This document shows positions 17,039-26,824 of a DNA stretch of 64,000 nt, piece by piece (the stretch's first letter is position 1; each line of letters begins with the position of its first letter). The position numbers and the translations under genes are program-made. Under the pieces are notes generated by a model. That model was given only the letters and a program-made list of their open reading frames with translations. It did no database searches and had not been told where the DNA came from. Source of the DNA: Nocardiopsis sp. FR4 (GTDB lineage Bacteria > Actinomycetota > Actinomycetes > Streptosporangiales > Streptosporangiaceae); NCBI RefSeq assembly GCF_009830945.1, contig NZ_VWVV01000016.1:62001-126000 (forward strand), in the 5' to 3' direction.

Positions 17039-18247
17039 TCAGCCCCCAGGGCGCTCATTCCGCGTCTTCGACGTGGGGCCGGCCCCCTCCTCCGGGGCGG
17101 CCCCGTCATCCGCGGGCGCCGCGGCCTTCTCCCCGTCCTCGGCGGCGGAGAGCAGGGGGTGCTCGGCGACCTCGTACCGCCGGATGTAGATCCCCAGGAA
17201 CGCCTGCAGGCTCGCACCGACCGGCAGCGCCAGGAGCGCGCCGGGCGCGCCCAGGATGGCCACTCCCGCCAGGACCGAGCCGAACGCCACCGCCGGGTGC
17301 ATGTCCAGGGTCTTGGCCGTGATGCGCGGCTGGAGCAGGTAGTTCTCGAACTGCTGGTAGACGGTGACGAACACCAGCACCCACACCGCCGCCCACGGGC
17401 CCTGCGACAGGGCCACGAGCACGGGGACCGCGCCGCCGATGTAGGTGCCCACGGTGGGGATGAACTGCGACAGCACGCCGATCCACAGCGCCAGGGCGAA
17501 GGCGAAGGGGATGTCCAGCAGGACCAGCACCACGTAGTGAGCGCCCGCGCAGACCAGGGCCAGCAGCGCCCGTGAGTAGAGGTAGCCGCCCGTCTTGGCG
17601 ACCGCGATCTCCCAGGCACGCAGTACCTCGCGCTGGGTGCGCGGCGGAAGCACCGAGCAGATCACCCGGCGGAAGCGCGGCCCGTCGGCGCACAGGTAGA
17701 AGGTGAAGAGCGCGATCGTCAGCGTGTTGAAGAGCAGCGCCAGGAGGGTCGTCCCGGCGCCCCAGACGTTGTTGGCGATGCCGGAGGCGTACTGCTCGAC
17801 GAGGCCGCTGGCGCTGGAGACCTCGTTGAGCAGGGTGGTGGGGGAGTAGGAGGTGCCGAACGTGGTGTTGACCCAGTTCAGCGCGGCGCGGACCATCGCG
17901 GGCACCTCGGAGGTGAAGGCCAGGACCTGACCGATCAGCATGGACCCGAGCAGGCTGAGGAAGGCCACGGTCAGCACCAGGACCAGGAGCATCACCGTTC
18001 CGGTCGCCAGTCCGCGCGGCCACCGGCGCCGGTGCAGCCAGTTGACCGCGGGCTCCAGCGCCAGCGCCAGGAACAGGGAGATCAGCAGGAGTATGAGGAG
18101 GTTCTGCAGCCGTACGAACAGCCACAGGGCCAGGAGGAACGCCGTGACGAGCCACAGGGCCAGCATCATGGCGCGGGGGAGCCAGGACGGCATGCCGCCG
18201 CCGCGGTCGGGGCGCGGGGCTCTGGGCGGTGTGCTGCTCGTGCGCAA
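17039..18247 (-). CDS. AI-2E/PerM-family membrane transporter
   Basis: A 402-residue protein with about eight hydrophobic segments and the conserved family C-terminal half: GVLSQFIPTVGTYIGG, YQQFENYLLQPRI and LDMHPAVAF. The last 40 residues are a hydrophilic, acidic cytoplasmic tail. Members include TqsA/YdiK/PerM-like exporters and some Na+/H+ antiporters, so the substrate cannot be assigned. It may be transcribed with the hydrolase-phosphatase-STAS genes downstream, though 154 bases separate it from them. Confidence 0.85.
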   Translation of the reverse strand: MRTSSTPPRAPRPDRGGGMPSWLPRAMMLALWLVTAFLLALWLFVRLQNLLILLLISLFLALALEPAVNWLHRRRWPRGLATGTVMLLVLVLTVAFLSLLGSMLIGQVLAFTSEVPAMVRAALNWVNTTFGTSYSPTTLLNEVSSASGLVEQYASGIANNVWGAGTTLLALLFNTLTIALFTFYLCADGPRFRRVICSVLPPRTQREVLRAWEIAVAKTGGYLYSRALLALVCAGAHYVVLVLLDIPFAFALALWIGVLSQFIPTVGTYIGGAVPVLVALSQGPWAAVWVLVFVTVYQQFENYLLQPRITAKTLDMHPAVAFGSVLAGVAILGAPGALLALPVGASLQAFLGIYIRRYEVAEHPLLSAAEDGEKAAAPADDGAAPEEGAGPTSKTRNERPGG

Positions 18248-18987
18248 GCCGGTTCTTCCTCACTGTCTGCGGTGCGGGATCGTGCTTCCCGGGCACGGAA
18301 CCGTCGTCGTGGCGTGCCGGGGGTTGTCCCCACCCCACCGGACGATAGCGCCCACCGGGGCCGGGAGGGGAACGCGTTCCGGGTGGTCGCGGGGTCGGGG
18401 CACCCGGCGGAGGCGGCCCGCCCCTGCCCGGCGCCCGTGGAGCCGGACGCCGGCCTCCGCCGTGGGGGCGGTGTGTACCGGTGCCCAGCCCCGGGGGCGA
18501 AAATACATCCCATGTCCCTACCACGGGACTAATTGAAGTGTCGGGATTCTCGGCAACGGGATGGTAACGAATCGGCCAAGTGGGCAGGTCGGATCGGGGG
18601 AGGCCGGGGTCGCGACCGCGGCCCGCGCCGGGGGCCGCCAAGCCCCGCGCCGTAGGGGATGGGTGTCTGCCGAGGGGTTCGGGTCAACGCTGATTACCGG
18701 GTGTGCTGGGGCTGCTGGTGCCAGCGAGGTAAAAGTAAAGCCTCGTGACCTCTGTGTTCCAGGTAACGCACATGGGCTTAGGATCCCGGAAGTGAAGTTC
18801 TGCTAAAGCGTGTCTGTAGGGCACCTAAACGTCCTCGTGCGTACGGGGAGGCGGACTTCGCCCACCACTTTCCGTTCGACGGACCGGAACCGAGCGCCCA
18901 CAAGGCGGTCGGCAGGATCCCGTACGGCCCGACCACCGGGCGCGCGGAACCGCTCTGCCCGTCGCCTCCGGCCGAAAGGTGCGCTAC
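18248..18987. other. 740-base intergenic region between divergent genes
   Basis: No open frame here has a ribosome-binding site and protein-like composition. The region upstream of the symporter (about 18690-18810) is less GC-rich and probably contains its promoter. I looked for a glycine or c-di-AMP riboswitch, either plausible before a transporter of this class, and did not find their conserved cores. GAAAGG at 18974-18979 is the ribosome-binding site of the symporter gene. Confidence 0.5.
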
Positions 18988-20529
18988 ATGATCAGCGCTG
19001 ACGCCGTCCCCCAGGAGGGGGGAGTCGGCACGACCATCGAGAACGCGGTCGACGTCGTCTTCAACCCCATCGCCACCGCGCTCACCAACGTGGTCTTCGC
19101 CAAGGTCAACCTCTTCGGGGCCGAGTTCCCCTGGATCGTCGCCTGGCTCGTCGGAGCCGGTGTCATCCTCACCCTCTACTTCGGCTTCCTCCAGTTCCGC
19201 CAGCCGCTCACCGCGCTCCGGATCGCCCGCGGGGGCCTCGGCGACGACGCCCCCGGTGAGGTCACCCACTTCCAGGCGCTCACCGCCGCCGTCTCGGGCA
19301 CCGTGGGCCTGGGCAACATCGCCGGTGTGGCCATCGCCATCACCATCGGCGGCCCCGGCGCGACCTTCTGGATGGTCCTGGCCGGCCTGCTGATGATGGC
19401 CGTCAAGTTCACCGAGTGCACCCTGGGCGTGAAGTACCGCGAGATCGGCCCGGACGGCAAGGTCAGCGGCGGCCCGATGAAGTACCTGGCCAAGGGCCTG
19501 GCCGAACGCGGCCTCGCGCCGCTCGGCAAGGTCCTGGCCTGGATGACCGCCCTCTTCATCGTCATCTTCGCCATCGCCGGCGGCAACATGTTCCAGGCCA
19601 ACCAGACCCTGGAGCAGATCCGCGCGGTCACCGGCGGCGCGGACGGCCTCCTCGGCGGGGGCGCCGGCGGTTTCGTGTTCGGTGTGGGCCTGGCCCTGCT
19701 CGTGGGCTTCGTGGTCATCGGCGGCATCAGCAGCATCACCAAGGTCACCAGCAAGCTCGTTCCGGCCATGACGGTCATCTACGTGCTCGCCTGCGTCACC
19801 GTGATCACGGTCAACATCCCCCTGCTGCCCGACGCGGTCGGCCAGATCATCAACGGCGCCTTCGCCCCGACCGGCGTCGCGGGCGGTGCCATCGGCGCGA
19901 TGGTCATCGGCTTCCAGCGCGCGGCCTTCTCCAACGAGGCCGGTCTGGGCTCCTCCCCGATCGCCCTGGCCACCGTCAAGACCCGCTACCCGGCCAGCGC
20001 AGGCCTGGTCGCCATGCTCGCCCCCTTCCTGGACACCGTGGTCATCTGCACCATGACCGCGCTGACCATCGTCATCGCCTCCCCGCAGTCCTGGGTCGCC
20101 GCCCGCGAGGCCGCGGCCGCGGGTGAGGCCCTGCCCGGCGGCGTGAGCCTGACCTCGGACGCCTTCGGCAGCGTTCTGCCGTGGTTCCCCTACGTCCTGA
20201 CCGTGGCGGTCGTGCTGTTCGCGCTGAGCACCGTCATCACCTGGAGCTACTACGGCCTCAAGGGCTGGACGCACATCTTCGGCAACAGCACCCGCAGCCA
20301 GCGCGTCTACCTGGTCACCTACTGCGTGTTCCTGGTCATCGGCTCGGTCCTGACCCTGGGCGCCGTCCTGGACATGGCCGACGCCCTGGTGTTCGCCGCG
20401 GCCCTGTTCAACATCATCGGCCTCTACCTGCTGGCCCCGGTCGCCAAGAAGGAGCTGGTGCGGCTGCTCGCCCACCTGCGCGGCGACAAGGAGCCCGAGG
20501 AGCCCGCCGAGGAGGAGCTCGTCAAGTAG
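18988..20529 (+). CDS. Alanine/glycine:cation symporter (AGCS family)
   Basis: A 513-residue Na+-coupled amino-acid symporter of the LeuT fold. GTVGLGNIAGVAIAI is the AGCS signature; GGPGATFWM, FTECTLGVKYRE, AAFSNEAGLGSSP and WSYYGLKGW are further family blocks. About ten membrane segments and an acidic C-terminal tail (EEPAEEELVK) are visible. I chose ATG 18988 because GAAAGG lies eight bases upstream; GTG 18979 overlaps that site. Monocistronic, with a terminator directly downstream. Confidence 0.93.
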   Translation: MISADAVPQEGGVGTTIENAVDVVFNPIATALTNVVFAKVNLFGAEFPWIVAWLVGAGVILTLYFGFLQFRQPLTALRIARGGLGDDAPGEVTHFQALTAAVSGTVGLGNIAGVAIAITIGGPGATFWMVLAGLLMMAVKFTECTLGVKYREIGPDGKVSGGPMKYLAKGLAERGLAPLGKVLAWMTALFIVIFAIAGGNMFQANQTLEQIRAVTGGADGLLGGGAGGFVFGVGLALLVGFVVIGGISSITKVTSKLVPAMTVIYVLACVTVITVNIPLLPDAVGQIINGAFAPTGVAGGAIGAMVIGFQRAAFSNEAGLGSSPIALATVKTRYPASAGLVAMLAPFLDTVVICTMTALTIVIASPQSWVAAREAAAAGEALPGGVSLTSDAFGSVLPWFPYVLTVAVVLFALSTVITWSYYGLKGWTHIFGNSTRSQRVYLVTYCVFLVIGSVLTLGAVLDMADALVFAAALFNIIGLYLLAPVAKKELVRLLAHLRGDKEPEEPAEEELVK

Positions 20530-20541
20530 CGCCTCCGCTCT

Positions 20542-20572
20542 CCGGCCGCCCGGACCGCGTCCGGGCGGCCGG
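20542..20572 (+). terminator. Perfect hairpin terminator after the AGCS symporter
   Basis: A 14-bp perfect stem (20542-20555 with 20559-20572) and a 3-base loop, 13 bases after the stop codon. Confidence 0.75.
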
Positions 20573-20673
20573 CGGCGTCTCCGGGGAACCGGTGCTGGTC
20601 AAGGGACCAAAGACCGGTGTGCGCGGGCCGGCCCGCGTCCTAGGTTGGGACCGCCCCCTGACCCTGGAGCCCG

Positions 20674-21468
20674 ATGAGCACCCCACCCCCCGTCGACACC
20701 GCGGTGGCGCACTCCGCGCGCGTGTGGAACTACTGGCTCGGCGGACGCGACCACCACCCGGTCGACCGGGAGACCGGAGACCGGATCGCCGAGGTCCTGC
20801 CCGAGATCGTGGACATCGTCCTGGCCACCCGCTCCTTCCGCGACCGGGTGGTCTCCCACCTGGTCGAGCGGGAGGGCGTCACCCAGTTCCTGGACATCGG
20901 AACCGGCCTGCCCACCGCCCACAACACCCACGAGGCCGCCCAGGCAGCCGAGCCCGCGGCCCGGGTCCTCTACGTGGACCACGACCCCCTGGTCAAGGTC
21001 CGGGCGCGCGCCCTGCTCACCGGGACCCCCGAGGGCGCCACCGGCTACCTGCACGCCGACCTGCGCGACCCCGCGGCGATCCTGGCCGGGGCCGCCCGGA
21101 CGCTGGACCCGACCCGCCCGGTGGCGGTGGTCCTGTTGGGGGTCCTGCCCTTCGTGGGGGACGACGGTGAGGCCGCCCGGATCCTGGACCACCTGATGGG
21201 CGCCCTGGCCCCGGGCAGTTTCCTGGCCCTGACGCACAGCACGTGCGAGGCCACGGGCCCTCGGGCCGTCGAGGCGGTGCGCCGGTGGAACGAGGCCGGG
21301 GACGAGCCCTACCGCCTGCGCACGCCCGAGGAGGTCCGCGGCCTGTTCGCGGGCCTGGACCTGGTGGAGCCCGGGGTGGTGCCCTGCCCCCTGTGGCGGC
21401 CCGTGCCCGCCCAGGCCGCCTGGGCCCGGCCCATGGACGAGTACGGCGGCCTGGCCCGCAGGCCCTGA
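20674..21468 (+). CDS. SAM-dependent methyltransferase of the DUF574/Methyltransf_19 family
   Basis: A 264-residue protein with the actinobacterial DUF574 layout: ARVWNYWLGGRDHHPVDRE near the N-terminus, the SAM-binding FLDIGTGLPTAHNTHE (motif I), VLYVDHDPLVK (motif II), and a C-terminal GLDLVEPGVVP. Actinomycete genomes carry many copies, and substrates are mostly unknown. It is convergent with the bacteriocin ABC transporter ATPase, only 4 bases from its stop. Confidence 0.92.
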   Translation: MSTPPPVDTAVAHSARVWNYWLGGRDHHPVDRETGDRIAEVLPEIVDIVLATRSFRDRVVSHLVEREGVTQFLDIGTGLPTAHNTHEAAQAAEPAARVLYVDHDPLVKVRARALLTGTPEGATGYLHADLRDPAAILAGAARTLDPTRPVAVVLLGVLPFVGDDGEAARILDHLMGALAPGSFLALTHSTCEATGPRAVEAVRRWNEAGDEPYRLRTPEEVRGLFAGLDLVEPGVVPCPLWRPVPAQAAWARPMDEYGGLARRP

Positions 21469-21472
21469 GAGG

Positions 21473-22093
21473 TCAGCGGGCGGGCGCCCGTCCGACGTCG
21501 AACACCGTGTCGCAGGCGTCGCGCACGCTGTCGTTGTGGGTGGCGATGACCACGGCGCACCCCCGGCGGGCCATCTCCCGGAGGGTGTCGACGACCATGC
21601 GCCCGTTGTCCTCGTCCAGGGCGCCGGTGGGTTCGTCGGCCAGGACCAGGGAGGGCTGCTTGACCATCAGGCGGGCCAGGGCCACGCGTTGTTGTTCGCC
21701 TCCGGACAGGTGGTGCACCTTCTCCTTCTCGCGTCCGGCCAGGCCGACCCGTTCGAGGGCGTGGGCGTGGGGGCCGCGTCGGCGGGCCACGTCCAGGTTG
21801 GCTTTGACGGTGGCGTTCTCGATGAGGGCGTAGTTCTGGAACAGGTAGCCGAGGTGGTCGCGGCGGAAGCGCCGCTGTCCGCCGGGGCCCAGCCGGGTCA
21901 GGTCGGTGCCCTGGTGCAGGAGGCGCCCGCCGGTGGGTCTCTCCAGCAGGCCCAGGCAGTTGAGCAGGGTGGTCTTGCCCGAGCCGGAGGGGCCCACGAG
22001 GGCGAGCATCCGCCCGGCGGGGACGGTGAGGTCCAGGTCCTGCCACAGGGTGCGCCTGCCGAAGGACTTGGTGAGGCTCTCGACGGTGATCAT
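21473..22093 (-). CDS. ABC transporter ATP-binding protein of the bacteriocin operon
   Basis: A 206-residue ATPase with Walker A GPSGSGKTT, Q-loop YLFQNYAL, signature LSGGEQQR, Walker B LVLADEPT and the H-loop ATHND. It is a compact MacB/LolD-type subunit. It lies 13 bases after the bacteriocin-associated membrane protein, and the order bacteriocin - large membrane protein - ATPase reproduces lactococcin-972-type operons. It probably powers export or self-immunity together with that membrane protein. Confidence 0.9.
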   Translation of the reverse strand: MITVESLTKSFGRRTLWQDLDLTVPAGRMLALVGPSGSGKTTLLNCLGLLERPTGGRLLHQGTDLTRLGPGGQRRFRRDHLGYLFQNYALIENATVKANLDVARRRGPHAHALERVGLAGREKEKVHHLSGGEQQRVALARLMVKQPSLVLADEPTGALDEDNGRMVVDTLREMARRGCAVVIATHNDSVRDACDTVFDVGRAPAR

Positions 22094-22106
22094 GGTGCTC
22101 TCCGGG

Positions 22107-24167
22107 TCAGGCCTGCGAGGAGCCCTCGCGGACGATACGGCGGTGGAAGACGGTGAGCGCGGCCAGGGTCAGGGCCAGCGACGCGGCGGCGACGGCCAGC
22201 GCGTACAGGGGTTCCAGGCCGCTGGTGGGGACGGGTTCGGGCGGCAGGGGCCGGGCGGGGTCCCGGGCGGCGGCCAGGGCGGTGAGGGCCTCCCACGCGG
22301 CCCAGCCCACGAAGGCCGCCGCGACGGCCGCCTCGACGGCCAGAAGGCGCCGGTGGGTGGCGGCGAAGCCCCACCCGCTGATGTACCGGGCGAAGACGGT
22401 CTGCGCCCGGGTGCGGACGTGGATGACGCAGGCCGCCACGGCGGTCAGCAGCAGGAGCGCGGCCCCGGCCAGGAGGTTGAACGCCTCGACGCGCAGCAGG
22501 GTGAGCTGGGCGGCGTAGGCGCTGGCCGCCTTGGCGGAGACGGGCTGGACCCCGTTGACGTACTCGGCCATCCGCGGGTCGGCGCGTGCCCGTTGCACCG
22601 TTCCGGGGTCGGGGAACAGCAGCGCCTCGTGGGTCATGGTGTTGACGTAGCCGTTCTCGGAGAGCACGGTGCCGTTGGGCAGGGCGATGACCACGGCGTC
22701 GCGCAGGAAGGGGAGTTCGCCCAACCCGGAGGGCGGGTTCGACCCGTAGGTGAACACCGTCTGCCCGTCGGCGGCGGGCAGGATCTCGGCCTCCGTTCCG
22801 GGAGAGCGGTCCCCGGCGTAGGCCTCGGACCAGGACGGCAGGGCCTCGGCGATGGACTCGCGGTGGGCGCCGTGCGTCTGGGGGAGCAGGACGCGGATCC
22901 GGTCCCCGGCGGCGCGGTAGCGCTCCCCGGAGGGGGAGAGGACCGCCTGTTCCTCCAGGTAGGTGCCGTTGACCATGAGCACGTCGAAGTCGGGGCGCGG
23001 GGAGCCGGCCGGCACGAGGACCTCGGGGGCCTGCTGGTCGGCGATGATCACGTGTCCGTCCCGGTCGGCCTCGCGCAGCCAGGGGCCCAGGAGGGCGTCG
23101 GTGGCCTCGACGTCGTCGAACCCGGTGCTGCCGTTGAGGGTGATGTGCGAGGTCTGCCCCGTGTGTTCGAAGGCCTCCAGCGAGGCGTGCTGTTCGCGGG
23201 CGGTCCGCCCCAGGTGCACGACGGACCCCAGGACGGCGAGGACCAGGAGCAGCACGGGCACGCGCACCAGGTAGGCGCCCGCCTGGGCGGCGCGCGCGGG
23301 GACGCGGCCCTTCAGGGCCGGGAGGATCGCGGTGGTGTGCGCCAGGCCCAGGACGGCGGCGTGCGCGGCCAGGGCCACCGCCAGGAAGCCCCCCGCCAGG
23401 GTCAGGGCGGTCGTGGTGTAGAGGCCGATCTGGTTCCAGCCGTTGTGCAGGCCGAGCAGGACGAGCGTGAGCGCGGCCACCGCGGGCAGGGCCAGGGCCC
23501 ACAGCCGCGCTACCTGGCCCAGGTCGCGCAGCAGGATGCGCGGGTAGGAGCGCCCCTGGAGGCGCTGGACCGCGTAGCCCCGGGAGCCGAGCAGGACCCC
23601 GGCGGCGATCGCGGTCACGCCCACCAGCAGGGCCAGGGCCCAGGCGTTGAACAGCGGTCCGCCGAGGAGGGAGTCCCACAGCCGCGCCCGGCTGCCGCCC
23701 ACGTCGGCGCCCAGGCCGTGTTCGGCCAGGGCCGCGGTGAGCACCTGTTCGTTCTCGGGCGGCCCGAAGACGAGGTAGTAGCCGCGCGGGCTGCGGTCCG
23801 CGAGCTCGGCGACGGGGTGCACCCGCAGTTCCATGGTGCGGCCGAAGGAGGGGTAGCCCTCGGTGAGCCAGTCGGCGTGGCGGGAGCCGGGGTCGCCCAC
23901 GGCCAGGTACAGGTGCCACAGCGACTCGGGGCGGGTGACGTCGGGGGCCGCGAAGCCGATGGCGATGTCGCGTTCCTCGGCGACGCGCTGGACGGTGCGG
24001 GCCACGTCCGCGCCGTCGGAGGCGCCCTCGTCCTCGACGATCCAGACCACGGCCGAGTGCTGTGCGGTGGGGATCGTCAGCTCCCACGTGGCGAGCAGCA
24101 GGGCGGCGAGAAGCGCGGCGAACAGGAGGAGCGCGGTGTGGGCGAAGGCGATGGTGCGGTGCGGCAT
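22107..24167 (-). CDS. Bacteriocin-associated integral membrane (ABC permease-like) protein
   Basis: A 686-residue protein. A first membrane segment (FAHTALLLFAALLAALLLA) is followed by an extracytoplasmic domain. Several membrane helices then occupy about 180-370, followed by a large extracellular segment of about 370-560 (FDVLMVNGTYLEEQAV), then four C-terminal helices. This is the architecture of the bacteriocin-associated integral membrane family (DUF1430 type) that accompanies lactococcin-972-like genes. Its partner ATPase is 13 bases downstream and the bacteriocin gene ends 68 bases upstream. Inferred role: export or immunity. Confidence 0.82.
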   Translation of the reverse strand: MPHRTIAFAHTALLLFAALLAALLLATWELTIPTAQHSAVVWIVEDEGASDGADVARTVQRVAEERDIAIGFAAPDVTRPESLWHLYLAVGDPGSRHADWLTEGYPSFGRTMELRVHPVAELADRSPRGYYLVFGPPENEQVLTAALAEHGLGADVGGSRARLWDSLLGGPLFNAWALALLVGVTAIAAGVLLGSRGYAVQRLQGRSYPRILLRDLGQVARLWALALPAVAALTLVLLGLHNGWNQIGLYTTTALTLAGGFLAVALAAHAAVLGLAHTTAILPALKGRVPARAAQAGAYLVRVPVLLLVLAVLGSVVHLGRTAREQHASLEAFEHTGQTSHITLNGSTGFDDVEATDALLGPWLREADRDGHVIIADQQAPEVLVPAGSPRPDFDVLMVNGTYLEEQAVLSPSGERYRAAGDRIRVLLPQTHGAHRESIAEALPSWSEAYAGDRSPGTEAEILPAADGQTVFTYGSNPPSGLGELPFLRDAVVIALPNGTVLSENGYVNTMTHEALLFPDPGTVQRARADPRMAEYVNGVQPVSAKAASAYAAQLTLLRVEAFNLLAGAALLLLTAVAACVIHVRTRAQTVFARYISGWGFAATHRRLLAVEAAVAAAFVGWAAWEALTALAAARDPARPLPPEPVPTSGLEPLYALAVAAASLALTLAALTVFHRRIVREGSSQA

Positions 24168-24235
24168 GGCGTCCTGGCGTGGGGAGGGGGAGCGGGGCGG
24201 CCCGCCGCGCGGGGGCCGGCGGGCCCTCGGTGCGG

Positions 24236-24532
24236 CTATCCGCAGGTCCGCCAGTAGGTCTGGTTGTTGGACAGGGCGCTCCGGGCCTCGGCGATGGAGG
24301 TGCGCCCGGGCAGTACCGCGGGGGAGCGGTAGGTGTAGGCGCCGACCGCCGTCGACCCGTGGCACTGGGTGGGGTGGTAGTAGTTCGAGTAGACGACCCC
24401 GTTGGCGACCCCGTGGTACCACGTGCCGCCGCCGACGTAGCTGACGACGGCCGCCGCGGCACCGGCGGTTCCGACGGTGATCCCGGCCGCGATCAGCACG
24501 GTCGCCGCGGCGCGTCTGAGGGCTCTGGGCAT
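24236..24532 (-). CDS. Lactococcin-972-family bacteriocin precursor
   Basis: A 98-residue secreted peptide, start ATG 24532 with GGAAGGGA upstream. A classical Sec signal peptide (RRAAATVLIAAGITVGTAG) probably ends near residue 28. The mature part has the family pattern: GGGTWYHG (34-41), VYSNYYHPT (47-55), CHGSTAVG (57-64) and a C-terminal aromatic NNQTYWRTCG. Lactococcin 972 blocks septum formation by binding lipid II in Lactococcus; whether this peptide does the same is inferred. Two Cys (57 and 97) could form a disulfide. The following permease and ATPase genes complete the operon. Confidence 0.85.
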   Translation of the reverse strand: MPRALRRAAATVLIAAGITVGTAGAAAAVVSYVGGGTWYHGVANGVVYSNYYHPTQCHGSTAVGAYTYRSPAVLPGRTSIAEARSALSNNQTYWRTCG

Positions 24533-25385
24533 GGGGCTTCCCTTCCGTGCCTCCGGGGGAGGCGTGTGTTGTTTTCCAGGCACGGGGGCGGATACGCTGG
24601 GGAATTCTTTATGCCGAGGGGTGGTAAATGGTGCCTTCGGCTCGGTTCTGTGAACGTTGTGTGGGGTGTTCACGCAGGTGGGGATGGGTGGGGTGATTCT
24701 TTATTTCGCCTTTGTGTTCTTTTGCTCGCCTGCACAAAAATACCGCAACCGCTGCTTGGGTAAAACTTGGTGGCCACTTGCGGACAGGCTGTTGACTTTG
24801 TTCGCTCCCGACCTGCCGGAACCTTCCTCCGGGCGGCGTCCGCGGCCGATGGGTATCGCAAGTCCCTTGTGTTCCGTCGGGGGCGTGTGTAGGCGGCGGG
24901 TGCCGGGGTTCCCCGAAGCCGGTCGGTGGGGATGACCGTAATAGCCCTCTCCGAGGTGACCGGGATGCCGGGGTTCGACATTTTTCTGCTGGGTTCCGCA
25001 TCGTGACATGTGCGGAATGAGGGATTTTTCCCGGCGGGGTGGTGCTTGGAGGAGGGGGTGCGTTTCCCCCGCTCCAAGGGGGTTTCGTGGATTTTGATGG
25101 TACTTTGGGGTGAATTATCAATGCCGGTGATGTCAATAGGGGCCAAGGTGGGAATAGGACATCGGCCACTCTTCTCGTAGAGGGGAAAAATCGAGATTTC
25201 CTTGTGCTCGGGGAAATCCTTCTCCTAGGGTGATCAGCGGTTTACGAAGTGCTTTCACGGGCGCCGACGGCGCTGGTCAGAGCACGTATCCGCGTACACG
25301 CAACCCTCACCCCCTCCCTCCGGTGCCCGGGGCCGCCCCAACCTCGCACCGCGGGCGGAACGACGCACGAGGAGAGACACGGCCG
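24533..25385. other. Long, AT-richer intergenic region between bacteriocin and encapsulin operons
   Basis: About 850 bases separate the divergent operons. From about 24600 to 25240 the sequence contains runs such as TTTATTTCGCC and ATTTTTCTGC and is clearly poorer in GC than the rest of the window. No frame looks coding. It must hold both promoters; I could not choose convincing -10/-35 pairs. The shell gene's ribosome-binding site GGAGAG lies at 25371-25376. Confidence 0.5.
25045..25078. repeat. Hairpin in the bacteriocin-encapsulin intergenic region
   Basis: CTTGGAG (25045-25051) pairs with CTCCAAG (25072-25078), and GGGGG (25054-25058) with CCCCC (25066-25070), giving a 12-bp stem with a small internal loop. 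It may terminate stray transcription or act in a leader RNA; neither is proven. Confidence 0.4.
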
Positions 25386-26789
25386 ATGTCGATCGACGCA
25401 GCCCCCGAGGTTCAGAACGGCAAGCAACAGAGCCTGGCGACCGCCGCGGCGCGGAACCTGGCGACCACGACCAAGTCCGTGCCGCAGATGCAGGGGATCA
25501 CCTCCCGCTGGCTGCTCAAGACGCTCCCCTGGGTGCACACCGACGGCGGCACCTACCGCGTCAACCGGCGGCTCACCTACACCGTCGGCGACGGCCGCAT
25601 CGAGTTCCACCAGACCGGCTCGGAGGTCCAGGTCATCCCCGCCGAGCTGGGGGAGCTGTCCCTGCTGCGCGGCTTCGGGGACACCGAGGTGCTGGAGGCC
25701 CTGGCCTCCCGCTTCACCCAGCGCGAGTTCGAGCCCGGCGAGGTGCTGGCCGAACAGGGCGACCCGGCCGACCACCTCGTCCTGATCGCGCACGGCCGCG
25801 TGCACAAGACCACGGTCGGCCCCTACGGCGACACCAAGCGCCTGGGCGTGCTCGCCGACGGCGACAAGTTCGGCGAGCGCTACCTGCTCGACACCGAGCC
25901 CACCTGGGAGTTCACCGTCAAGGCGGCCACGTCGGGAACCCTGGTGGAGCTGCCCCGGAGCGAGTTCATCGCCATCCTGGACGACTCGCCCGCCCTGCAG
26001 GCCCACGTGCAGGAGTTCCTGTCCCTGCCCAAGCAGCGCCAGAACAACCACGGCGAGGCCGAGATCGCCCTGTTGGCGGGCCACGTCGGCGAGGCCGAGC
26101 TGCCCACCACCTTCGTGGACTACGAGCTGCGGCCGCGCGAGTACGAGCTGAGCGTGGCGCAGACCGTGCTGCGGGTGCACACGCGTGTGGCCGACCTCTA
26201 CAACAAGCCGATGAACCAGACCGAGCAGCAGCTGCGGCTGACCATCCAGGCCCTGCGCGAACGCCAGGAGCACGAGCTGGTCAACAACCGCGAGTTCGGC
26301 CTGCTGCACAACACCGACTTCAACCAGCGCATCCAGACCCACTCCGGGCCGCCCACCCCGGACGACCTGGACGACCTGCTCACCATGCGGCGCAACACCC
26401 AGTACATGTACGCCCACCCCCGCACCATCGCGGCCTTCGCCAAGGAGTGCAACGCCCGGGGCCTGAGCATGGACTCCACCGACATCAACGGCCACAAGAT
26501 CCCCGCCTGGCGCGGTGTGCCCCTGCTGCCGTGCGGCAAGATCCCGATCTCCGACCGCCAGACCTCCTCGGTCATCGCCGTGCGTACCGGCGAGGACAAC
26601 GAGGGGGTCATCGGCCTCTACCAGACCGGCCTGCCGGACGAGGTCGAGCCCGGGCTCAACGCGCGCTTCATGGGGATCGACGACAAGGCCGTCATCTCCT
26701 ACCTGATCAGCACCTACTACTCCGCCGCGATCCTGGTGCCCGACGCCGTCGGGATCCTGGAGAACGCCGAGGTGCCGCCGCGTGCCTGA
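25386..26789 (+). CDS. Family 2B encapsulin shell protein with cyclic-nucleotide-binding-like insertion (EshA-like)
   Basis: A 467-residue protein with GGAGAG nine bases before ATG 25386. The N-terminal arm and start of the HK97-type fold (to about residue 90) are interrupted by a cNMP-binding-like domain (about 90-200; [24 protein letters not shown]). The fold then resumes: [32 protein letters not shown] and the C-terminal [19 protein letters not shown]. Published work on Streptomyces shows such family 2B shells encapsulate 2-methylisoborneol synthase. Here the synthase gene begins 35 bases downstream. The insertion has FGE but lacks the usual Arg of a cAMP-binding cassette (TEPTWEFT), so ligand binding is uncertain. 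Confidence 0.92.
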   Translation: MSIDAAPEVQNGKQQSLATAAARNLATTTKSVPQMQGITSRWLLKTLPWVHTDGGTYRVNRRLTYTVGDGRIEFHQTGSEVQVIPAELGELSLLRGFGDTEVLEALASRFTQREFEPGEVLAEQGDPADHLVLIAHGRVHKTTVGPYGDTKRLGVLADGDKFGERYLLDTEPTWEFTVKAATSGTLVELPRSEFIAILDDSPALQAHVQEFLSLPKQRQNNHGEAEIALLAGHVGEAELPTTFVDYELRPREYELSVAQTVLRVHTRVADLYNKPMNQTEQQLRLTIQALRERQEHELVNNREFGLLHNTDFNQRIQTHSGPPTPDDLDDLLTMRRNTQYMYAHPRTIAAFAKECNARGLSMDSTDINGHKIPAWRGVPLLPCGKIPISDRQTSSVIAVRTGEDNEGVIGLYQTGLPDEVEPGLNARFMGIDDKAVISYLISTYYSAAILVPDAVGILENAEVPPRA

Positions 26790-26824
26790 CCGACCGACAC
26801 CGTCAGGGAAGGAGGTCTGAGACG

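Noticed and set aside
18561-18806. 81-codon open frame in the symporter upstream region
   Set aside because: No ribosome-binding site, and composition unlike a protein; the region more probably holds the promoter.
18248-18987. Possible riboswitch (glycine or c-di-AMP) before the AGCS symporter
   Set aside because: The conserved core sequences of either class were not found; only general GC-rich stems are present.
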